The notes below the pieces were generated by a model that was not told where the DNA came from, searched no databases, and saw only the letters and a list, made by a program, of their open reading frames with translations. From positions 231,157 through 295,156 of the forward strand of contig NZ_NJIG01000008.1 of the NCBI RefSeq assembly GCF_002209535.1: a stretch of DNA of 64,000 nucleotides, given 5' to 3'. Below, in pieces: positions 7,986-18,300 of the stretch (the first letter of the stretch is position 1; every line of letters begins with the position of its first letter). Both the position numbers and the translations under genes were made by a program. Source of the DNA: Achromobacter marplatensis. Lineage in GTDB: Bacteria; Pseudomonadota; Gammaproteobacteria; Burkholderiales; Burkholderiaceae_B.

Positions 7986-8863
7986 TGGATATGCTGTTCT
8001 TTCTGGAAGTCACGCTGGCGGGACTGGGCAGCGGCGGGCTGTATGCATTGGCGGCGCTGGCCTTCGTGATCGTCTACAAGGCGACGCGGGTTGTGAACAT
8101 CGCCATCGGCGAATTCCTGATGCTGGGCGCCTACGTGTTCTATGCGTTTGCGACGGGCATGGAGTGGCCGATCTGGCTGGCGATCGTAGGCGCCGTGGTG
8201 GTGTCGGGCGCCTTGGGCGCGCTGGTCGAACGGCTGACGATACGGCCCATGCTGGGCGAGGCCCCGATATCGGTGTTCATGGTGACGGTGGGGCTGGCGT
8301 CGATCCTGGTCGGCGCGGTGGAACTGATCTGGACCGCCGACCAGCGGCGCTTGCCGGAGTTCATGCCGCGCGCGCCGGTGATGGTGGGCGAGGCGTTCGT
8401 GGCGCCCAAGGTGTTCTACGGGTTCTGGGTGGCCGTGGTGCTGGCTTTGCTGGTGCTGGTGGTGTTTCGCTACTGGCGTGGCGGGGTGGCCTTGCGCGCC
8501 ACGGCGTCAGACCAGGGCGCCGCCTATGCGATGGGCATCAACGTGCCGCGCGTGTTTTCCCTGGCCTGGGTGGCGGCGGGCGCGCTGGCGGCGGTGTCGG
8601 GCGTGATCGTGGGCGCCATCGGGGGCATTTCCTCGTCGATGGGCGTCTTTGGCCTGTCGGTGCTGGTGGTGGTGATCGTGGGCGGACTGGACAGCGTGGC
8701 CGGCGCCCTGGTCGGCGGCGTGTTCATCGGATTGCTGGAGGCCTGGGCGGGCGCCTATCTGGGGGGCGAGTACAAGCTGCTGGCCACTTTCATCGTGCTG
8801 GTCGTGGTGCTGATGGTCAGGCCGTACGGCCTGTTCGGCACCCGTGAAATCGAGAGGCTCTGA
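7985..8863 (+). CDS. Liv-type ABC transporter permease (LivH-like)
   Basis: A 292-residue integral membrane protein with about eight hydrophobic segments and the LivH opening GLGSGGLYALAALAFVIVYKATRVVNIAIGEF-like pattern in its first 45 residues. The ATG overlaps the livG stop by one base (TGATG). It pairs with the second permease to form the inner-membrane channel of the importer. Confidence 0.92.
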   Translation: MDMLFFLEVTLAGLGSGGLYALAALAFVIVYKATRVVNIAIGEFLMLGAYVFYAFATGMEWPIWLAIVGAVVVSGALGALVERLTIRPMLGEAPISVFMVTVGLASILVGAVELIWTADQRRLPEFMPRAPVMVGEAFVAPKVFYGFWVAVVLALLVLVVFRYWRGGVALRATASDQGAAYAMGINVPRVFSLAWVAAGALAAVSGVIVGAIGGISSSMGVFGLSVLVVVIVGGLDSVAGALVGGVFIGLLEAWAGAYLGGEYKLLATFIVLVVVLMVRPYGLFGTREIERL

Positions 8864-8866
8864 CCT

Positions 8867-9904
8867 ATGCGCATCGCGACTGCGAAGCAGACCTACCTGG
8901 CCGACGAGTCCCTGTTCGACACGCGCACCCAGCATGTGTGGCTGGCGTTGCTGGCGGCCTCGCTGGTCCTGTTCCCGTTCGTGGCCGACGCCTATTGGCT
9001 CTACCTGGCCTGCCTGGTGGCCATCAATGTTGCCAGCGCGACGGGCCTGAACATCCTGACGGGTTATACCGGGCTGGTCAGCCTGGGGCAGGCCGCCTTC
9101 ATGGGGCTGGGCGCATATACGGTGGCCGTCATGGAGCTGCGACTGGGCACGCCGGTGCTGGTCAACCTGCTGGGCGGCGGCGTGGTAGCGATGCTGGGCG
9201 GCTTGCTGGTGGGCATTCCTTCATTGCGCGTGAAGGGGCTGTACCTGGCGATCGCCACGATCGCGGCGTCGTTCATCGCCCACTTCATTTTTGCGAACTG
9301 GCAGTTCACGGGCGGCACCAGCGGTTTGCAGGTGCCGCCTGCGCGCCTGCTGGGCGTGGACCTGGATACCTCGTTCAAGATCTACTGGCTGATCGTGCCC
9401 GTGACGGTGCTGATGGTGCTGGGCGCGGCGAACCTGTTTCGCACGCGCATCGGCCGGGCCTTCATCGCCATCCGCGACCGCGACATCTCGGCCGAGGTGC
9501 TGGGCATCCGGCTGTTGCGCTACAAGCTGCTGTCTTTCGGCCTGTCGTCGTTCTACGCGGGCGTGGCGGGCGGCCTGTGGGCCTACTTCTTTCGCGTGGT
9601 GACCCCCGAGAGCTTCCCGCTGATCATGTCGATCTTCTTCCTGGCCGCCATCATCGTGGGCGGCATGGGCTCGATTCTGGGTTCCATCCTGGGCGCCGTC
9701 TTCATGACGATGGTACCCGAACTGCTCAAGCTGATCGTGGGCTGGCTGCCGGTGGGCGGCGACGCGCTGCGGCTGGTGTCGCCCGTGCGCACGATCGTCT
9801 TCGGCCTGCTGATCGTGGGCTTTCTGATCTTCGAGCCCCACGGGCTCGCGGAAATCTGGCGGCGCGTCCGTCGCTTCTTCCATCTGTGGCCATTCCGGAC
9901 CTGA
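8867..9904 (+). CDS. Liv-type ABC transporter permease (LivM-like)
   Basis: A 345-residue membrane protein. After a hydrophilic N-terminus of about 25 residues come hydrophobic spans and the LivM hallmark LNILTGYTGLVSLGQAAFMGLGA (about 63-85), then GRAFIAIRDRDISAEVLGI in the cytoplasmic coupling loop. It starts 3 bp after the livH-like gene and completes the permease heterodimer. Confidence 0.92.
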   Translation: MRIATAKQTYLADESLFDTRTQHVWLALLAASLVLFPFVADAYWLYLACLVAINVASATGLNILTGYTGLVSLGQAAFMGLGAYTVAVMELRLGTPVLVNLLGGGVVAMLGGLLVGIPSLRVKGLYLAIATIAASFIAHFIFANWQFTGGTSGLQVPPARLLGVDLDTSFKIYWLIVPVTVLMVLGAANLFRTRIGRAFIAIRDRDISAEVLGIRLLRYKLLSFGLSSFYAGVAGGLWAYFFRVVTPESFPLIMSIFFLAAIIVGGMGSILGSILGAVFMTMVPELLKLIVGWLPVGGDALRLVSPVRTIVFGLLIVGFLIFEPHGLAEIWRRVRRFFHLWPFRT

Positions 9905-9952
9905 GCGCCGACTGGCCGTTTGCATGACCCATAAGACCCAAGGAGACACACC

Positions 9953-11131
9953 ATGAAGCGCATCCGGTTAGGCAGCGGTTTATCGAGGTTGTTGGCCCCG
10001 TTGGGCCTGGCGGCGGCTTTGGCGGCGCCCGTGGCGCAGGCGGCGGACGATCTGGTGCTGGGCGGGTCGATCCCGTTGAGCGGGGTGTTCGCCTTCGCCG
10101 GGCAAGGCATCCATGCGGGCATTACCGACTACGTGAAGATCGTCAACGACCAGGGCGGCGTGAAGGGACGCAAGTTGCGCTATGTGCCGGAAGACACGGC
10201 GTACAAGGTGGATGCGTCGGTGGCGGCGTTCAAGAAGATCACCAGCCAGAACAAGGTGAATTTCTACTACGGCGATTCGACGGGCTTCTCCAAGACCATC
10301 AACGCCGAGCTGAACCGCACGGGCGACATCCTGATGACGGGCGCGTCGTTTGCCACCGAGCTGAACGATCCGGCCAAGTATCCCGCCCAGTTCATGCTGG
10401 GACCTGACTACACCGAGATGTTCGGCATCCTGCTGCGCTACATCGCCAAGGAGCAGCCCGGCGCGAAAGTGGCATTCGTGTATTCCGATACGGAGTTCGG
10501 CCGCGACCCGATCGCCAGTTCGCGGGCCGTCGCTGAAAAACTGGGGCTGAAGGTGGCCACCGAGATCATGACGCCGCCGGGCAGTGTGGACGTCTCGACC
10601 GAGGTCATCAAGCTGCGCCGCGCCGATCCCGATTTCACGATCTTCCACGGGTACGTCCTGGCGCCCATTCCGGAGTTTGTGGGGCAGGGCAAGCGCATGG
10701 GGCTGAAGACCCGCTACATGGGCACGTTCTGGACCATGGACAATTCCACCGTGATGCAGATGGGCGAGGACGCCGAGGGCTTCATGGGCGTGATGCCGTA
10801 TCGCTACTACTACGACACGGAAGGCGATGCGCCGATGCTCAAGAAGATCCGCGAAATGCGTCCGCAGTACCAGAGCACCGGCTACATGCAGGGCTTCCTG
10901 GCGGCCATGCTGTTCACGGAAGTGGCCAAGCGCACGTTGGATGCCGGCAAGGAGCTGACCAGCGCCAACATGAAGGCTGCGCTGGACGGCATCAAGGACT
11001 TCGATACGGGCGGCCTGATCGGCGTGCCGATCTCGATCAAGGGCAATTCCATCCCGGTGGGCCGGATCTATCGCGCCGATGTGAAGCAGAAGCAAATGGT
11101 GCCCGCGTCCGATTGGATCGTGCTGAAGTGA
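9953..11131 (+). CDS. Periplasmic binding protein of a Liv-type transporter (LivK-like)
   Basis: A 392-residue solute-binding protein with a long signal peptide (positively charged start MKRIRLG, hydrophobic core LAPLGLAAALAAPVAQA). The mature part begins DDLVLGGSIPLSGVFAFAGQG, typical of type-1 periplasmic folds of the Leu/Ile/Val family. A clear AAGGAGA precedes the ATG. It lies between the second permease and the second ATPase, completing the importer. The ligand cannot be read from sequence, though the neighbouring acyl-CoA ligase points to an organic acid. Confidence 0.9.
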   Translation: MKRIRLGSGLSRLLAPLGLAAALAAPVAQAADDLVLGGSIPLSGVFAFAGQGIHAGITDYVKIVNDQGGVKGRKLRYVPEDTAYKVDASVAAFKKITSQNKVNFYYGDSTGFSKTINAELNRTGDILMTGASFATELNDPAKYPAQFMLGPDYTEMFGILLRYIAKEQPGAKVAFVYSDTEFGRDPIASSRAVAEKLGLKVATEIMTPPGSVDVSTEVIKLRRADPDFTIFHGYVLAPIPEFVGQGKRMGLKTRYMGTFWTMDNSTVMQMGEDAEGFMGVMPYRYYYDTEGDAPMLKKIREMRPQYQSTGYMQGFLAAMLFTEVAKRTLDAGKELTSANMKAALDGIKDFDTGGLIGVPISIKGNSIPVGRIYRADVKQKQMVPASDWIVLK

Positions 11132-11138
11132 GGCGACC

Positions 11139-11984
11139 GTGAACCCGGGACTTGACGCGCAAGCCATGACGACGGCGCCGCCTGCGGCGGTGCTGGACAT
11201 CAACAATATCGAAGTCGTCTACAACAAGGCGGTGCAGGTGTTGCGCGGCCTGTCCCTGTCGGTGCCCGCCGGCAGCATCGTAGCGCTCTTGGGCAGCAAC
11301 GGCGCCGGCAAGTCCACGACGCTCAAGGCGGTGTCGGGGCTGCTGGATCTGGAGGACGGCGCGCTGGTGCGCGGGCACATCGTCTTCAACGGGGGCGATA
11401 CGGCGGGCGCCAAGCCGCAGAACCTGGTGCGGTCGGGGCTGGCCCACGTGATGGAAGGGCGCCGGGTGTTCGAGGACCTGACCGTGGAAGAAAACCTGGT
11501 GGCGGCGACCTATGCGTTGACCGGCCGGCCGGGCGCGCGGGTGGATTTCGACCTGGTCTACGGGTATTTTCCGCGCCTGTTCGAACGCCGCCGCGGCCTG
11601 GCAGGTTATCTGTCAGGGGGCGAACAGCAGATGCTGGCCATCGGCCGCGCGCTGATCGCGCAGCCCAGGCTGATGCTGCTGGACGAGCCGTCGCTGGGCT
11701 TGTCGCCGATGCTGGTGGAGAACATCTTTTCCATCATCGCCCGCATCAACGCCGAGCATGGCGTATCGATGCTGCTGGTGGAACAGAACGCGTCCGTGGC
11801 GCTGGCCGTGGCGAATTACGGCTACATCATGGAGACGGGCAAGGTGGTGATCGACGGCACCGCCGACAAGCTGGCGGCGGATCCGGACGTGCGCGAATTC
11901 TATCTAGGCGTCGGTGGCACGGGCGAGACCCGCGGGTTTCGCGACATCAAGCACTACAAGCGGCGCAAGCGCTGGCTGTCATGA
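11139..11984 (+). CDS. Liv-type ABC transporter ATPase (LivF-like)
   Basis: A 281-residue ABC ATPase with Walker A LGSNGAGKST, signature YLSGGEQQM and Walker B LMLLDEPSLGLSP, all in the LivF form. The C-terminus is longer than usual and ends in a basic tail ([10 protein letters not shown]), a feature I associate with LivF versions linked to AMP-ligases. The GTG at 11139 is preferred because GAGG lies 6-9 bp upstream, whereas the internal ATG at 11166 has no ribosome-binding site. The next gene overlaps its stop by ATGA. Confidence 0.9.
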   Translation: MNPGLDAQAMTTAPPAAVLDINNIEVVYNKAVQVLRGLSLSVPAGSIVALLGSNGAGKSTTLKAVSGLLDLEDGALVRGHIVFNGGDTAGAKPQNLVRSGLAHVMEGRRVFEDLTVEENLVAATYALTGRPGARVDFDLVYGYFPRLFERRRGLAGYLSGGEQQMLAIGRALIAQPRLMLLDEPSLGLSPMLVENIFSIIARINAEHGVSMLLVEQNASVALAVANYGYIMETGKVVIDGTADKLAADPDVREFYLGVGGTGETRGFRDIKHYKRRKRWLS

Positions 11985-13837
11985 AGGACAAGACCGTGAT
12001 CGCCTCTCTCGATACGGCCGTGTGGCCCGAACTGACCTTGCCGCAGATGCTGCGCGAGCAGGCGCGGCGCCAGCCAGTGGCCATCGCCATCCGGCAAAAG
12101 GATTTCGGCATCTGGAAGCCGCTGACCTGGGCGGACTATTGGCAGCGCGCCTGCCGCGTCGGGCTGGGTTTGCGGGCCTTGGGCTTGAGCCGCGGCGGGC
12201 GGGTAGCCATCGTGTCCGAGAACCGCGTGGAGTGGTTGCTGACGCAGCTGGGTGCGGGCGCCGTCGGCGGGGTAGCGGTGGGCGTGTATTCGACCAGCCC
12301 GGCCGAAGAGATGGGCTACGTGCTGGAGCATGCGGACGTGGAACTGGTGGTGTGCGAAGACCAGGAGCAGACCGACAAGGTGCTGCAAGTGGCCAGCCGC
12401 CTGCCGTTGCTGCGGCGCATTGTCATGATGGAGACCAAGGGCCTGCGCTCCTACGCACCCGCCGAGCGCGGGCGCATCGTGACGTTCGCCGAGGTCGAAG
12501 CGGATGGCGCCGGTCGGGAGGCCGCCGAGCTGGCGGCCTTGAACACGGCGCTGGATGCGCAGTCGCTGGACGATACGGGCCTGATGATCTATACGTCGGG
12601 CTCCACTGGCAAGCCCAAGGGGGCGATGCTCAGCTACCGCAACATGCGCGGCGTGGCGCCGGGCATCGCGGATCGTTTGGCTATGGATGCCCGCAGCGTG
12701 CACCTGTCTTATCTGCCCCTGTGCCATGTGGCCGAGCAGATGCTGTCGACCTTCGTGCCGCTTTACCTGGGCTCCCAGGTGAACTTCGGCGAATCCATCC
12801 GCACGGTGCAGGAAGACCTGCGCGAGGTGGCGCCCACCATTTTCCTGGGCGTGCCGCGCATCTGGGAAAAGCTGCACGCGTCGATATCGATCAAGATGCA
12901 GGAAGCCGGGCGCCTGCAGCAATGGCTGTACCGCCGGGCGTTGGCGGCGTGCGCGCCGTTCCTGGAGAAGTCGCCCGCGCAGTACACCGCGCGTGAACGC
13001 CTGACGCATGCATTGTGGTACTGGCTGGTGCTGCGCGCCTTGCAAAACTTTATCGGCTTGCGGCGCGTGCGGGTGGCGATGACGGGCGCGGCGCCGATTC
13101 CGCCGGACGTGGTGCGCTACTTCCGCAATCTGGGCGTGCCGCTGCTGGAGGTCTATGGGCTGACGGAGTCGGCCGGCATGATCTTCGGCCAGCATCCCGA
13201 CCGCGTGAAAGTCGGGACGGTGGGCGAACCGATCCTGGGCGTGGACTGGAAGATGGGGGATGCCGGCGAACTGCTGGTGCGCGGTGACATGGTGTTCCAG
13301 GGCTACTACAAGCACGCCGAGGCGACCGCCGACACCGTACGCGACGGCTGGCTGCATACGGGCGACGTCGTGGCCGAGCAGGACGGCCGCGTCCGTATCG
13401 TCGACCGCTTGAAGGACATCATGATTACTGCAGGGGGCAAGAACCTGACGCCGTCCGAGATCGAGAACGCGGTCAAGGGCAGCCCCTACGTGAAAGAGTG
13501 CATCGTGATCGCCGATGGCCGCAAGTACGTGTCGGCGCTGATCCAGCTGGAGTTCGATACCGTGGGCAAGTGGGCGGAATCGCGCCGCATCGCGTTTACG
13601 CATTTCCGGTCGCTGGCTGAATGCGCGCAGGTGCGCGAGCTGGTCCAGCAGGAGGTGTCGCGCGCCAATGCGGGCCTGGCGCCCGTGGCGCAGATCAAGC
13701 GTTTTCATCTGCTGACCAAGGAACTGGACCACGACGACGGCGAGGTGACGGCGACGATGAAGGTCAGGCGCGCCAGCATCTACCGCACCTACGCGAACGA
13801 AATCGAAACGCTGTACGCTGAGGAGACGCTGGCATGA
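11981..13837 (+). CDS. AMP-dependent long-chain-type acyl-CoA synthetase
   Basis: A 618-residue adenylate-forming enzyme. The P-loop is [18 protein letters not shown] (about 202-219), the second motif VYGLTESAG, then GWLHTGDVV and [21 protein letters not shown] with the hinge and the region that holds the catalytic Lys. It activates a carboxylic acid to its CoA thioester via an acyl-AMP. Length and the [12 protein letters not shown] form fit the long-chain group. It overlaps the upstream ATPase and the downstream thiolase by ATGA, so transporter and enzyme are produced together. Confidence 0.93.
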   Translation: MKDKTVIASLDTAVWPELTLPQMLREQARRQPVAIAIRQKDFGIWKPLTWADYWQRACRVGLGLRALGLSRGGRVAIVSENRVEWLLTQLGAGAVGGVAVGVYSTSPAEEMGYVLEHADVELVVCEDQEQTDKVLQVASRLPLLRRIVMMETKGLRSYAPAERGRIVTFAEVEADGAGREAAELAALNTALDAQSLDDTGLMIYTSGSTGKPKGAMLSYRNMRGVAPGIADRLAMDARSVHLSYLPLCHVAEQMLSTFVPLYLGSQVNFGESIRTVQEDLREVAPTIFLGVPRIWEKLHASISIKMQEAGRLQQWLYRRALAACAPFLEKSPAQYTARERLTHALWYWLVLRALQNFIGLRRVRVAMTGAAPIPPDVVRYFRNLGVPLLEVYGLTESAGMIFGQHPDRVKVGTVGEPILGVDWKMGDAGELLVRGDMVFQGYYKHAEATADTVRDGWLHTGDVVAEQDGRVRIVDRLKDIMITAGGKNLTPSEIENAVKGSPYVKECIVIADGRKYVSALIQLEFDTVGKWAESRRIAFTHFRSLAECAQVRELVQQEVSRANAGLAPVAQIKRFHLLTKELDHDDGEVTATMKVRRASIYRTYANEIETLYAEETLA

Positions 13838-14988
13838 ACGAAGCCGTGATCGTGGAAGCGGTGCGCACGCCCTTCGGCCGCCGCGGCGGGTGGTGGACCG
13901 ACACGCGCCCGGATACGCTGCTGGCCCAGACGGTGCAGGGGCTGCTTGCGCGCGCCGGACTGCCGGGCGCCCAGGTCGAGGATCTGATCGCCGGCTGCGT
14001 CAGCCAGGCGGGCGAGCAGGGGGCCAACATCGGTCGCCTGGCGGCGATGCTGGCGGGCTTGCCGGAAAGCGTGCCGGGCGTAGCCCTGAACCGCATGTGC
14101 GGGTCCAGCCAGCAGGCGGTGCATTTCGGTGCGCAGGCTATTGCCGCAGGCGACATGCGGTATGTGGTGGCCGGCGGCGTGGAGAGCATGAGCCGGGTGC
14201 CCATGTTCCTGGATGTGACGTTGGGTCAGGGCGAGTTCCGCGGTTTTGAATCGCTGAACCCGGCGTTGCTGGAGCGCTATCCGCTCATCCATCAGATCGA
14301 AAGCGCGGAGCGCATTGCCGACCATTGGCAGCTATCGCAGGCGGCGATGGACGAGTGGGCGCGGGAAAGCCATGCGCGCGCCTGGGCGGCTGCGAAAGCG
14401 GGCCGGCATGCGGAATTGCTGCCGGGTCCGCAAGGGGCCGGGCATCGGGATGAAGGTATCCGCGAGGCGACCGACCCGGCCCGCATGGCGGCCATGGCGC
14501 CTGCGATGCGTGCCCCGGGACAAGGCGGCGTGACCGCCGCCAATGCCAGCCAATTGGCGGACGGCGCGGCGGCGGTCCTGCTGGCCGACCGCGACACCGC
14601 GCTAGCCGACGGCTTGCGGCCGCGTGCGCGATTCCTGGCGCGGGTGGTGGTCGGATCGGATCCCGTGATGCAGCTGACGGGCGTGATTCCGGCCACCCGG
14701 CTCGCGCTGGCGCGCGCGGGTCTGACCCTCGAGGACATCGACTGGATCGAGATCAACGAGGCCTTCGCCAGCGTGGTGCTGGCTTGGCAACGTGAACTGG
14801 ACGCCAAGCTTTCGCGGGTGAATCCTTGGGGCGGCGCGATTGCGCACGGACATCCGCTGGGCGCGACCGGCGCGGGGCTGATGGCCAAGATGCTGACCGG
14901 GTTGGAGGCAAGCGAAGGGGAGTTCGGCCTGCAACTCATGTGCATCGGCCATGGCATGGCGACGGCGACCATCATCCAGAGGCTGTAA
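13834..14988 (+). CDS. Thiolase (acetyl-CoA acyltransferase)
   Basis: A 384-residue thiolase. The nucleophilic Cys is in [18 protein letters not shown] (about 88-105), the catalytic His in [15 protein letters not shown] (about 331-345) and the second Cys in LMCIGHGMA near the C-terminus. It cleaves 3-ketoacyl-CoA with CoA. It completes a short beta-oxidation set with the ligase upstream and the enoyl-CoA hydratase divergent from the operon. Confidence 0.93.
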   Translation: MNEAVIVEAVRTPFGRRGGWWTDTRPDTLLAQTVQGLLARAGLPGAQVEDLIAGCVSQAGEQGANIGRLAAMLAGLPESVPGVALNRMCGSSQQAVHFGAQAIAAGDMRYVVAGGVESMSRVPMFLDVTLGQGEFRGFESLNPALLERYPLIHQIESAERIADHWQLSQAAMDEWARESHARAWAAAKAGRHAELLPGPQGAGHRDEGIREATDPARMAAMAPAMRAPGQGGVTAANASQLADGAAAVLLADRDTALADGLRPRARFLARVVVGSDPVMQLTGVIPATRLALARAGLTLEDIDWIEINEAFASVVLAWQRELDAKLSRVNPWGGAIAHGHPLGATGAGLMAKMLTGLEASEGEFGLQLMCIGHGMATATIIQRL

Positions 14989-14994
14989 GCGCAC

Positions 14995-15648
14995 ATGGAA
15001 AAGACCGAAGCTGCCGCGCCGCGGGAAGAGGGCGCGGATTCCGAACGCCGCCGCGAGCTGGTGCTGGCGGCGGGCAGGCTCTTCTGCAAGCACGGCTACG
15101 AGCGCACGACGGTGCGCGAATTGGCGCGCACCGTCGGCTTGCAGTCGGGTAGCCTGTTCCATCATTTCCGCAGCAAGGAAGAGATCCTGGTGGCGGTCAT
15201 GAACAACGGCATCCAGGAAGTGATCGACGATGGAGAGCGGGCGCTGGCGCGGTACAACGCGCCGGCCGATCGCCTGGCGGCACTGTTCCGGGTCCATATG
15301 TGGAGCATGCTGCACGGCGCTGGCGGCGATGCGATGAATGCGCTGGTGTATGAATGGCGCAGCCTGTCGGCGCCCAGCCAGTCTGCCGTGAAGGCGCTGA
15401 GCGACCGCTACGAGGCCATGTGGCAATCGGTGGTGTCGGATGCAGTGAGCGCCGGGCTGGTCAAGGGCGATGCGCGCGTCATCAAACGCTGCGTGCTGGG
15501 GGCGATGAACCTGACGGTGCAGTGGTACAAGCCCGGCGGACGGCTGGCGCCCGCCGAGTTCATTGATGCGATGTTGCTGGCGGCCTTGCCGACCCTGCCG
15601 TCAGGAGTAGGGACGTGGCCGGTGGACGCAGTCAGCCGCGGCGCTTGA
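14995..15648 (+). CDS. TetR-family regulator
   Basis: A 217-residue TetR protein: the N-terminal HTH reads YERTTVRELARTVGLQSGSLFHHFRSKEEIL (about 38-68), and the rest is the helical ligand domain. As last gene of the Liv-type/ligase/thiolase operon, 6 bp after the thiolase, it probably represses that operon and the divergent enoyl-CoA hydratase through the palindrome at 6930-6949, with release by an acyl-CoA. The link to that site is inferred. Confidence 0.9.
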   Translation: MEKTEAAAPREEGADSERRRELVLAAGRLFCKHGYERTTVRELARTVGLQSGSLFHHFRSKEEILVAVMNNGIQEVIDDGERALARYNAPADRLAALFRVHMWSMLHGAGGDAMNALVYEWRSLSAPSQSAVKALSDRYEAMWQSVVSDAVSAGLVKGDARVIKRCVLGAMNLTVQWYKPGGRLAPAEFIDAMLLAALPTLPSGVGTWPVDAVSRGA

Positions 15649-15952
15649 GGAATGCACCCACGGCGCAGGCGATGCCCAGCGCCAGCAGCGAGCCCGACAC
15701 GGGAAGCAGGAAGTCCGCCTCGCCGTGATAACCGCCACCGGTGACGCCGCCCGCCACGCCGCCCATCCATAACAGAGCGGTCAGCAGGGACGCCGCGACG
15801 GCGATCGCGGCGGCGATGCACAGCGCGATGAAGATCGGGCGGCGCGGCCGCACGGGTTGGTAGGGCGCGCCCGGTTGGACGCGGCGGGGTTGCTTGATCC
15901 AGTAGACCAGCCCCGCCACGACCAGCAGCAGCATCAGGATCTTGAAGATCAT
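15632..15952 (-). CDS. Small membrane protein of unknown function
   Basis: A 106-residue protein with three hydrophobic segments: residues 2-19, about 43-66 (with a run of Ala/Ile) and 84-103. A Pro/Arg-rich loop separates the first two. No catalytic motif is seen. It converges on the TetR gene and overlaps its 3' end by 17 bp; it starts 15 bp downstream of the lysS stop, on the same strand as lysS. I do not recognise the family. Confidence 0.6.
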   Translation of the reverse strand: MIFKILMLLLVVAGLVYWIKQPRRVQPGAPYQPVRPRRPIFIALCIAAAIAVAASLLTALLWMGGVAGGVTGGGYHGEADFLLPVSGSLLALGIACAVGAFLKRRG

Positions 15953-15967
15953 GATGCGGTCCGCTGC

Positions 15968-17491
15968 TTAGTCTTCACGGCGCAGGTGCGGGAAGAGGAT
16001 GACGTCGCGGATGCTGGGGCTGTCGGTCAGCAGCATGACCAGGCGGTCGATGCCGATGCCGCAGCCACCCGTCGGGGGCATGCCGTATTCCAGGGCGCGG
16101 ATGTAGTCCGCGTCGTAGAACATGGCTTCTTCGTCGCCCGCGTCCTTGGCTTCGACCTGCGAACGGAAGCGTTCAGCCTGGTCTTCGGGATCGTTCAGCT
16201 CCGAGAAGCCGTTGGCGATTTCGCGGCCCGTCATGAACAGCTCGAAACGCTCGGTGATGCCTTCGCGCGTGTCGGAGGCGCGCGCCAGCGGCGACACTTC
16301 GACCGGGTAGTCGATGATGTAGGTCGGGTTCCAGAGCTTGGCTTCGGCGGTCTCTTCGAACAGGGCCAATTGCAGTGCGCCCAGGCCGGCGCGCGACAGC
16401 ACAGGGCCGTCGGCGTCCGCGCCCAGCTTCTTCAGTTCGGCGCGCACGAAGGCGGCGTCGTCCAGCTGCACCTGCGTATAGCCCGGCGCGTACTTGAGGA
16501 TGGCTTCGCAGATCGTCAGGCGGTCAAACGGCTTGGACAGGTCCAGTTCGCGTTCGCCATACGTGAGGACGGCGCTGCCAGTGGCCGAGATGGCGGCCTG
16601 GCGGATCAGCTCTTCCGTGAAGTCCATGAGCCAGCGGTATTCCGCGAAGGCCGCATAGAACTCCATCATCGTGAATTCAGGATTGTGACGCGGGCTGACG
16701 CCTTCGTTGCGGAAGTTGCGGTTGACTTCGAACACGCGTTCGAAGCCGCCGACGATCAGGCGCTTCAGGTAGAGCTCGGGCGCGATGCGCAGGTACATTT
16801 CCATGTCCAGCGCATTGTGGTGCGTCACGAAGGGCTTGGCCGCCGCGCCACCCGGGATCGGGTGCAGCATCGGGGTTTCCACTTCGAGGAAGCCGGCGTT
16901 CAGCATGAACTGGCGGATGCTGCCCACGGCCTTGCTGCGCGCTTCAAACGTGCGGCGCGTGGCGTCCGTCATGATCAGGTCGACGTAGCGCTGGCGATAG
17001 CGCAGTTCCTGGTCGGCCACGCCGTGGAACTTGTCCGGCAGCGGGCGCAGCGACTTCGACAGCAGGCGGGCGGTGGCGGCATGCACCGACAGTTCGCCCT
17101 TGTTGGTCTTGAAGACCGACCCTTCGATCGCGATGATGTCGCCGATGTCCCATTGCTTGAACGCGGCGTAGTTGTCTTCACCCAGCGTGCCGCGGTCCAG
17201 GTAGATCTGGATGCGGCCGGTGCTGTCTTGGAGCGTGGCGAAGCTGGCCTTGCCCATGACGCGCTTGAGCATCATGCGGCCGGCGACCTTGACGGTGACG
17301 GGGGCGGCGGCCAGGGCTTCCTGCTCCAGGCCGTCGTACTTGTCATGCAGGGCCGCAGCGCGGGCGTCCGGAACGAAATCGTTGGGGTACGCGACCCCGG
17401 TTTCGCGCAGTTTGGCCAGCTTGGCGCGCCGTTCGGCGATCAAGCGGTTTTCATCCTGGGCGGGGGCCGGAGTGGTCGAGTGGTCGGTCAT
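15968..17491 (-). CDS. lysS: Lysyl-tRNA synthetase, class II
   Basis: A 507-residue class II synthetase, the standard length. The N-terminal OB-fold anticodon-binding domain holds [21 protein letters not shown] (about 66-86). Motif 2 is in the [20 protein letters not shown] region and motif 3 in [11 protein letters not shown] near the end. The ATG at 17491 gives the expected MTDHS-type start; the open frame upstream is the SDR gene's shadow. It is downstream of prfB and an SDR gene on the same strand, in the widespread prfB-lysS order. Confidence 0.97.
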   Translation of the reverse strand: MTDHSTTPAPAQDENRLIAERRAKLAKLRETGVAYPNDFVPDARAAALHDKYDGLEQEALAAAPVTVKVAGRMMLKRVMGKASFATLQDSTGRIQIYLDRGTLGEDNYAAFKQWDIGDIIAIEGSVFKTNKGELSVHAATARLLSKSLRPLPDKFHGVADQELRYRQRYVDLIMTDATRRTFEARSKAVGSIRQFMLNAGFLEVETPMLHPIPGGAAAKPFVTHHNALDMEMYLRIAPELYLKRLIVGGFERVFEVNRNFRNEGVSPRHNPEFTMMEFYAAFAEYRWLMDFTEELIRQAAISATGSAVLTYGERELDLSKPFDRLTICEAILKYAPGYTQVQLDDAAFVRAELKKLGADADGPVLSRAGLGALQLALFEETAEAKLWNPTYIIDYPVEVSPLARASDTREGITERFELFMTGREIANGFSELNDPEDQAERFRSQVEAKDAGDEEAMFYDADYIRALEYGMPPTGGCGIGIDRLVMLLTDSPSIRDVILFPHLRRED

Positions 17492-17501
17492 GGTCGGGGG
17501 A

Positions 17502-18257
17502 TCAGTCGTAATTGCGGATGTCGTCGATTTCGGTCGTGCCGAAATCTTCGCGATCCAGGTAGGCGAGGATGCGGGAGGCCACGTTGGCGGGCGAAGCCAG
17601 CTTGCCCGTGGCGTGGAAGTCCTGGAACTTGGCCAGCGCCGGGAAGCTTTCCGGGTCGCTGGAGCGGATGGTGGCCTGCATGTCGGTGTCGACGATGCCG
17701 GGGGCCAGCGCGACGATGCGTGCGCCATCGGCGCCCTGCTCCTGCTTGACCACGCGCGAGTACATGTCGAGTGCCGCCTTGGTGGCGCAGTACACGCCCC
17801 AGCCGGCGTTCGGGTTGCGGCCCGCGCCGGAGGAGATGTTCAGCACGCGGCGGTCGGCCGCGAGGTCTTCGACCGCGGCCAGGAAGCGCGCGGTCAGCAG
17901 CATGACGGCGGTGACGTTCAGATTGAACGCCGTGGTGATGGCCGCGCTGTCGATCAGGGCGTCGGTGCCGGCGACAGGATGCACGGTGCCGGCGTTGTTG
18001 ATCAGCAGGTAGCGGCGGGCGTCGCGCGGCAGGGCGGCGCAGATGCGTTCGGCAGTGGCCTCGGCCGCTTTCAGGTCCGAGAGGTCCACGGACAACTGTT
18101 CCAGCTGCACGTCTTGCGAGCGTGCGTAGGCGGTCAGTTCGGGGTCTTCGCGGCGGGCCAGCGTGATCAGGCGGGTGCCCGGTTTGGCCAGGCCGCGCGC
18201 CATGGCGGCGCCGATGCCGCGCGATGCGCCGGTCAGGATTGCGATGGTGTCAGACAT
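17502..18257 (-). CDS. Short-chain dehydrogenase/reductase
   Basis: A 251-residue SDR with the classical cofactor motif TGASRGIG (9-16), NNAG, and the catalytic YCATK (Tyr and Lys). The cofactor preference is probably NADP because of the basic residue after the first Gly. It lies between prfB and lysS, 43 bp and 10 bp from them, all on the minus strand, so it is likely an insertion into the ancestral prfB-lysS operon. It resembles YciK/sepiapterin-reductase-like SDRs, but the substrate is unknown. Confidence 0.9.
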   Translation of the reverse strand: MSDTIAILTGASRGIGAAMARGLAKPGTRLITLARREDPELTAYARSQDVQLEQLSVDLSDLKAAEATAERICAALPRDARRYLLINNAGTVHPVAGTDALIDSAAITTAFNLNVTAVMLLTARFLAAVEDLAADRRVLNISSGAGRNPNAGWGVYCATKAALDMYSRVVKQEQGADGARIVALAPGIVDTDMQATIRSSDPESFPALAKFQDFHATGKLASPANVASRILAYLDREDFGTTEIDDIRNYD

Positions 18258-18300
18258 TCGTGGACCTCTGGGTGCGGTTAGCGGAAGTAGCGCAAGAGAC

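Noticed and set aside
11954..13732. Long minus-strand frame opposite the acyl-CoA ligase
   Set aside because: The plus strand carries all adenylation motifs; the minus frame has only shadow-like composition.
15857..17749. Long plus-strand frame opposite lysS
   Set aside because: It is the complement of a highly biased GC-rich gene; its residues (Gln/His/Arg/Val-rich) are typical of shadow frames.
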